NCBI RefSeq assembly: GCF_002078875.1
Contig: NC_034412.1
Span: 84,679,491 to 84,743,490 of the forward strand
DNA from: Numida meleagris
Taxonomy: Eukaryota; Chordata; Aves; Galliformes; Numididae
Direction: 5' to 3'
Length of the DNA: 64,000 nucleotides
Numbering within the stretch: the stretch's first letter is position 1; each line of letters starts with the position of its first letter. This document shows positions 57,135-64,000 of the stretch, in pieces. Both the position numbers and the translations under genes were made by a program. The notes below the pieces were generated by a model that had not been told where the DNA came from, did no database searches, and saw nothing but the letters and a program-made list of their open reading frames with translations.

Positions 57135-60100
57135 CACAGAGATTCTATTACAGCAGGAATTAAGACAACTGCCAATATATGATATGGAGTAGAATCAGTA
57201 AGTGTAATTTTGTATTCATTACTGAGAGTGGAAATAAATGATTCTCTTTTTTTCCTCATCCCATAAAATTACTGGTAGCTTGCAACATCTTTCTGTTGTT
57301 GAAGCCTAACATCTGGTCTACTTAACAAACTTAGATGTAGTGTTACTACCTTTTATGTTTCTGTACAAGTTTTTGTGTTGTTTGCTATGTTACCAGAGTT
57401 AATCTATATAATTACACTGACATTTTGGTGTAGTTTATTCTATTTCCCATTCAGGAACAAATTCCAATTCTTGACAACTGGAAGAACACACAGGTAGAGC
57501 TAAGGGATTCTGGTCAGTAATGAAGTTGCTGTAAGTCTAACTGCTTCAGCAGTGAGCAAGTCCATGAAACAAGTCCTAATGTTATCACTCACCACATCTG
57601 GACAGGGCTGTAGATCAGAGGAAATACATACGTGCATGTTTTGTACATTAAAAAGTGCTTCAAGCAGGGGAAAGCCAAGTTTTATTAAAAAGGGGGTCAA
57701 GGGCCAAGAAAAATCCACCAAACAAAATAACACTTTGAATCTATCAGCCATTCATAGTGCCGCCTAATAAAATCATACTAGCTGCACATAGGTGAATCTG
57801 GCCCCTTTGCTTCAACATTAGTAGCTGTTGGAGAGAATGTCAGATGAGGCATTAATGAGTTCTTTTTGTATCTGTCAGTATGTGTGAAAACTGGTTTCCT
57901 ATGTTTTTTGAGATAGGCAGAGCTGATGTTTCCTAAATTGAATGATGGGATTGCTTACATTCACTGCACTCAATGAGAAAGCAGATGATGAAATCTGATT
58001 CAATTATAGAATTGCTTTTTTCTTATTTAGTTGCCACGAGCTACCTTTAAATGATCTGGCTGCACCATTCAACTTCAGAAGCTGCTCTTGATAGTGAGTG
58101 AAAAGCTGCAGAAGAATCATGGGATAAGGAATAGTTCTTTTTCTGCATACTTAGAAACTTGTCCCCGAAGATATAAAGTCCAGGTGTTGTTGGATTGTTT
58201 TTTGGTTTAGCACTTTGCGATTCAATCAGTGAGCTGTGGCAAAGAAATGTAGATCTGACCTTTTCCAGCTAGCATGGCTCCACTGGAGAAATCACCTTAT
58301 ATTTCCATATAATTCCCATATATTTCAGTTATCACGTTCTTACAACTAGGAACTCTATTAGCTAAAGAAATCAAGAAAAATAAAAATGTTTTCTCTTGAA
58401 CTAGTTGCTGCATTTCCTATGCACAGTCTATGCTCATAACCTTTCTTTTTCCTCCCCACCCTAGATTCCCGCTGCAATTCACTTCAGACAATCACGTAGT
58501 CATTTCCTTTGTGAGTCTTCTGTCACAAACATGAAGTTTGAATTTGCTGTTAGGGCTCCATATCTAGATCTCATGCTGCCAGAGGCTTCAGAGGGAGATG
58601 TGCTGAACCAGCATTATCCAAATAGTATCACACTTCTTAGCTTGTTAACCCTCTGGCTCCCACACGGAGACAGCAGTGATATTTATGCCTATGTGCATCT
58701 ACTAATATCTGTAACAATGGAAATAAATAAGCATAATACTCAAAAAAGAGAAGTAAAAGGTTGAAAGTTAGTGTAATCATACTTAAATTATATAGATTAA
58801 GAAGATGGAATACCACCTCACTGGTTTCCAGCCATAAAGAATTATGAAGATTACCCTGTGGCCAGTAGTTAATGCTACCTCCATTTGCTCTTGTTCAGCA
58901 TGATTTCACTTTTCAGATGGCCCTTTGGTGTCTGTGGGAGGGAGTGCAAACTTTAGTACTGGTATTTGTAGAAACAAACAGGTGTTTGCTTGTCAAGTCA
59001 GTTAAAATGTCCATAATAACTAGTTTGCACAAATCAGCATGCTTGTGTGAGGTAAACAGATGGTGGGAAACACATCATATTTTCCCACCTGATGCAAACA
59101 CTTTTTAAAATCTTTTACAAATATTGCCTCAGTAGAGTTAACAGTGTCAGAGGCAAACATATTTAGCATCTCTTTTCACTTCCAATTCAAGGTACTTATG
59201 CATTTGTATTTATCCATACCCATATGTCTTAAGACATACATTAGATACAATTCTTAATAGTAAATGGACCCTCTAGAAGTCAGAGGGACTTCTGCCATGG
59301 ATGTAACTTGTAACAGGTTTTCTCCAAAACCCCTTTTTATCTTAACCTCAACCTTTCTCCCTGTTTCAACATTCAGCTGCTGCAGCTTAGATCTTCCAAA
59401 TACACAGTTAACTTCAAGTAGATAATGTTTTCAGTCAGATACTACTCATCTGCTTAGAGTTGAGCAGGTACCCTAGCATTTTTAGGATTAGGGGTCATGT
59501 GATGACTCTGATCCAGTTTTAACAAACATAATGGATATTACCTGTTTGTTGCTTAAAGTTATGTTTGGTTAGAATGAAAGTACCTCATCCCTGTAGGAGG
59601 ACATAGAGATGAATATATGTACTACCACAGCAGAAATGAAGTGTCTGAATTTCCAGTTACCCCTAGCTTCTGTACGTCTCTCAAATGTGTAACACAACCA
59701 AGGGAGTTTACTGTAATATCAGCAAATGCAATGCCCCTTATGGGAGTCAGAATGCAGACACTTTCCTGTGGCAGAAGCAGAACCTCTCTGACACCTCAAG
59801 ATGCGTTTTGCTCTCATGAAAGGGTGACAGTGGAAGCCCTTCTGTGAATCGAGCCTCAGTTTTGTCAATGTCTTGCCAGTTCCACATGCCTTAGAGCTTG
59901 GACTGATGTTTCCTACAAGCCTAGCATTAAAAGAGAAACAGAAAATCTAATCCATGTTTTATCTCACTGGACAGGAAATTACTCAATTTAACACTCTAAT
60001 TGGCATATGAGTACTGACCTTATCCTAGTACACAAGTCACTGTCATCTCCTATACTCTGCTGCTTTCAATTGATTTTCCTTACATGAAAAGTGTAAGGAA

Positions 60101-62635
60101 CGTCATATTCAGAGAGTGGACAAGCACGCTCTGCTTGGTCACTTGTAGGACCTTATGTCAGCATTAGCACTTCTGTGTGCAGGACAAATGTGAACACCAC
60201 TATGCACAATAACCAGCCAACAAACCTGGTAGGATTCGCCTCTCTTATTTCTGCTTCCTACAGTTGAACTAGTTTGCTAGCCTTGCTTTACTTTAAAAAG
60301 AAGAGACATTGCTAGATGCACAGCTCATGTTACATTTTTAAAATTTAAACTGAGTTGAAATCACACTACATTGATTACATTGGCTATAATTCCTGATGTA
60401 GACAATAGGATGAAACCAGCTTTCTCAACAAAAGAACTTCTATTTAAAGTGGAAGGTAAGATTTGACAAATCACTACTGCAAAACCACAGACAATTGATG
60501 TAGATTCACAGAATCACAGCACCAGAATCTCACAGAATCTGTGATTCTCACAGCTAGCTCAAAAGGCAACAGCTAAGCAGACAATATTGACATCAGTGCT
60601 TCAAAATGTTGTAAATATAGATAGCAACAAATGACTACTCATTAACAGTACAAGTCAGTGCAAGATCTTACACAAGTAGATTTGTTTGTGCTTTGTCATT
60701 AGTTCTATTTTAGCATCAGACAGACTGAAAAGGAAGCCTGAGGTAGCAGTTTATAGCACTGAAAAGCCAATGGCAAGCAAACTGCCCCCAGACACACATA
60801 AATTAGGATATAAACTTTCTTTTAAAACTGTCATGTAATTCAAAAAATAGGAATAGGGAATACAAAATAGGAATATGGAAATTAATAATTATTTCCACAA
60901 CCCTGTAGAATGCAGTTTTTCACTGCTTTGCCTCTATCATTTATCTCCTCAGTAAGAGAGAAGGGAGTCTCCTGTAAGTCCCTGTTGTGAACCAGTCATC
61001 CTGATCTTAAGCTTAATCTAAACATATTTACATATTTCAGGACAATATTGTACCACTGAAGGTTATTCTGTTTTTTTTTGTTTTGTTTAGAAATCACTCT
61101 ACATAGTATTATCTACAGGACTTTTCGAAGAAAAAACAAGAACTTTGAAAAAAAAAAAAAGATTTTGACAGTTGTTCTCCACCTTCATCATTGTAAAATT
61201 TAGGCATATTTTCACTCCTGTCAAAGGGAAGGTGATAGACTCACTCTTAAATCCCTTTTCCCACCAAGCAGAACAGAAGCTACACCCTTGTCTCTCCACG
61301 GCAGGTCATGAAGGGGCCCTCTCATCTTTGTATCCTGAGTCCAGAAAAACCTTTCCACATGTTGTCATCAGAATTATCATTTTTCTAAAGAGTACTTTGG
61401 TTTTAAAAGACAAATTCTTAATCATTTTTTTCTATCTCATTTTATTTTCTATCTACTTTGGTTATAACAGAGACTCCCAAAGCAGCAGACAGAGAGTATG
61501 CTGCAGTGTTGATGCCTGATTCTATAGACATTGTGTTCATTTGAAGTGAAATTTGGAAGTTTTAAAAATACATTTTTTTCTAAAATGACATTAAGAGTGA
61601 CAATAAGATTAGAGAAGTCAGTCAATGAATATGTATGTGAGTACAATGAAAATGTATATGAGTATGATGTAAAGCAGACAGAAAGAACGATAAGCAGCCC
61701 CGTGCCCTATAGCTGATGTTATGTCCTGACCCAGTGTTCTCTGCAAATCATAGTGCTTTATTTTTGCATCATCACCATCATCACTTTCCCTTTCTTTGAA
61801 AATAAAAATAAAATGTAGGAAAATGCAAGGCAGAACAAAAAATCCACCATATTTATGAGCAGAAATGACACATTTAGAGGAATACCAGGTCTCCACAGTA
61901 GGAATCAAAACACTCGAGGTTCAATAAATACACAGTGTGATTATAAAAAAATAAATAAACAAAACCTTCTAGACTGTTGCTGAATCAATTTCTTTTTGCA
62001 AATGTGATTAAGATTTAATCTCTCTGTCACTGTGGTTGGAAAACAAAAATGAAAAATAAAGACATTCAGACAGCAGATTAAAAAAATTGTAAGAACACTG
62101 TCTGAAAGCACAGAGGCAATGTTTACTCCCTTCTTCGGTAAGTTTCTAAATAAGCAGTCACTGGCAATAATAAATGCTGTATATTGCAGAGAACACATAC
62201 CGTAAGGCTGCTCAATTCTGACAAGAATTTTTGAGTAATCCAGGTTTCAGGCATTGCTTTCTCACAGCACTAAGCATTCAAAATAGTAATGAAAGAGTCA
62301 GAAAAGAGAACAGAGCAAGAATAGAATGAGTAGAAAATGAAAATTAGCAGAGAGTTAGCTGTTGATAAGGATGGGAATACAGTATCACTACAGAATGAAA
62401 AGTGTTGGCGACATTTGCATTTGATTCAATGATTATGTACAAGTCTTATCTAGTAGTGATCTTGACATCACATCCTGTGTATCTGAACCTAAAATAGGAC
62501 TGTATCATAAATTCGTACTTATTCAGTTTGTGATCAACTACTGATTGTAATTTAAACAAATAAATAAAAAGTGTAACAGCTTGCATCTCCAACTTTGCCC
62601 ATACGCTTGCATATTTTTAGAGAATAAACCTATAT

Positions 62636-62668
62636 GCCATTATATTATATATATACACTATATGATAA
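62636..62668. repeat. (AT)n-rich microsatellite
   Basis: TATATTATATATATACACTATATG: imperfect AT repeat with an AC interruption. Confidence 0.85.
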
Positions 62669-63444
62669 CATATTATTCACCCTCCCCAAAAAAACAGTGA
62701 AGATCAAAGTTCTTTTCCAAATACAGATTCTTCAGACATTTCTGAAATATCAGATTTAATTTAGATTAGATCTACTTTTATTTAAATCTAGACACATCAG
62801 TTTTAAAGTAGTTCTATAACTCAATTAGAAAACAACTTTCCAGATCACATCAGAAAGCCCAGAACATCATTCCACAAGCTGACAAAACTGGATATCTTAA
62901 TTCAGTAAGCCATCAGTCCCATATGCTGAGCCTTAGGACAGTGAAGCTGAGCATCTGTTCTGCTGCACCACATGTACATGAAGATGCCTGTGAAAACCTA
63001 ACATCTTCCAAATGGTTTATAGCAAATGGCAACCTATTTCAGATAAATCAACAGACACAGTGTCCAAAACCTTTACATCATTTCCTATTTTAAGCTACAT
63101 CTCAACTACTTGCTCACTGTTACCAAAGCCCTATGTTGCTTTTCCTTTCTATTCTTTAATATACCACGTAAACCTCTCCTGTTCTTATTAGCATCAATGG
63201 TTATCACTGCCATTCAGTTTGCTGATGCTTGTCACAATTTGTAAGAATTGTGAACTAGAAACTAGTTCCTTCATTCCTGTTCATTCTGGATAATGATCCA
63301 TACTGTTAGTCTTGTTTCCATGTCATGAAAACAAGAATAAGGATTTGAATATAAGTAGTTAACAACAACAACTGGCATTTAGTATCAGGAATTTTTTTAT
63401 ATTTGTTGATAAGAAAAATGAAAAGAAACAGACAAGATTTATCC

Positions 63445-63468
63445 CAAGTTTATCTTGAGATAAACTTG
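63445..63468. repeat. 11 bp palindrome with a 2 bp centre
   Basis: CAAGTTTATCT, then TG, then AGATAAACTTG: perfect 11 bp arms. Such a tight long palindrome can extrude as a cruciform. Function unknown. Confidence 0.9.
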
Positions 63469-63649
63469 ATAGAACTTCTATAGTAGGTAGTTTTTAAAAA
63501 TAATGCGTATAACTCATTACTGATCTTAAATTTGACATATCAGTTAGTTTCATGTTGATCTTTCATCTCTTTCTTACCTTCATCATGAAAAAGATGGAAG
63601 TTTGTGTAATAATACAAGGAACGAATTTATCTTTAGTGTGAGCACGCAT

Positions 63650-63684
63650 GTAGGAGGGCTTGGTTTCTTCTTGCCAAGTCCTAC
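63650..63684. repeat. 11 bp stem with a 3-base bulge
   Basis: GTAGGA-(GGG)-CTTGG pairs with CCAAGTCCTAC across a ten-base pyrimidine-rich loop. A small hairpin of unknown significance. Confidence 0.75.
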
Positions 63685-64000
63685 ATTTTAGTCATAGGAT
63701 AATGGGAATTACCTTGAATGCTCTCCAGAGCCACATAAAAATAGGCCTTAGAGATGTGTGACTACTGATGCCAAAGTTATTCCGCTTTGGAGAGACAGGA
63801 GGGAACTGTACATGTTATTAATTGCATATTAATTTTACAAAAGACTAAACAGTTTGAAAAACTGTTTATTTCAGAAGGAACTAGAATACTCAGCTTAATG
63901 CAAGACTTTTAAGTGCTTTTACTGAATAGAAATTATTCAAGCTCTTGACTTTGTGACAGTCAATTTGCACACTTAGAAGACTGTGAGTGTTAATATCAGT

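Larger units (their letters stand above)
57027..64000. other. Unassigned AT-rich DNA
   Basis: 7 kb without a recognisable gene. A CR1-octamer-like cluster at about 60505-60550 (CACAGAATCACAGC ... CACAGAATCTGTGATTCT) may be a scrap of a tail or a small palindrome. Open frames are at most 115 codons and have no domains. Simple repeats and palindromes inside are listed separately. Confidence 0.55.

Noticed and set aside
60505..60553. Cluster of CACAGAATC/GTGATTCT units
   Set aside because: It resembles CR1 octamers, but no CR1 body adjoins and the units are partly a local palindrome; left as a note in the region entry.
1..64000. CRISPR arrays, operons, bacterial or phage genes
   Set aside because: No regularly spaced repeats, ribosome-binding sites or gene clusters; composition and repeats are those of a bird nuclear genome.

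Overview
This is a window of nuclear DNA from a bird, most likely a galliform (fowl-like) bird. Two things point there. Many fragments are of the avian CR1 LINE, whose 3' ends carry the family's ATTCTATG-type octamer repeats. There is also a 400 bp solo LTR of the alpharetrovirus (avian leukosis/EAV-like) type. The remaining DNA is AT-rich, poor in CpG, and broken by short A, T, AC, AT and GA tracts. I found no convincing host protein-coding gene, exon chain, structural RNA gene, CpG island, CRISPR array or operon. The window reads as an intergenic desert or the inside of a very long intron. Open frames outside the repeats are short, contain low-complexity stretches and resemble no family I recognise.

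Layout. 1-2.86 kb is unassigned DNA. 2.86-4.57 kb is a CR1 (+) with most of a broken reverse transcriptase (RT) frame. 4.6-11.05 kb is unassigned apart from two small CR1 scraps (8.48 and 9.34 kb). 11.05-12.29 kb is a CR1 (+) of a second subfamily. 13.56-14.10 kb is solo LTR 'A', bounded by a 5 bp target duplication. 14.1-26.07 kb is unassigned, with a CR1 tail at 22.27 kb and a near-perfect snapback hairpin at 24.08 kb. 26.07-27.2 kb is an old CR1 (-) that still shows endonuclease (EN) sequence but has lost its RT part. 27.2-41.5 kb is mostly unassigned, with simple repeats, a perfect 12 bp hairpin at 28.9 kb, a possible LTR-like segment at 37.6 kb and a tRNA-Arg-like relic at 41.1 kb. 41.58 kb holds a CR1 tail. 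43.17-44.19 kb is a CR1 (-) of the same young subfamily as the copy at 2.9 kb. 45.44-45.97 kb is solo LTR 'B', a sister of LTR A, with its own target duplication. 47.0, 48.75, 51.25 and 56.78 kb hold further CR1 pieces. 52.77-53.17 kb is the alpharetrovirus-like solo LTR (-), with a clean 6 bp target duplication. 57-64 kb is unassigned.

Nothing here works together as a pathway. What the window records is the life and decay of retroelements. The strongest unexpected signals are: (1) a sharply bounded 183 bp block that is 182/183 identical between two CR1 copies 40 kb apart whose flanks are only about 73-80% alike, which suggests gene conversion; (2) a shared -1 frameshift in a T5 run in two CR1 copies; (3) a long antisense open frame that persists in four CR1 copies although their sense frames are broken. 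I see no new multi-gene system.
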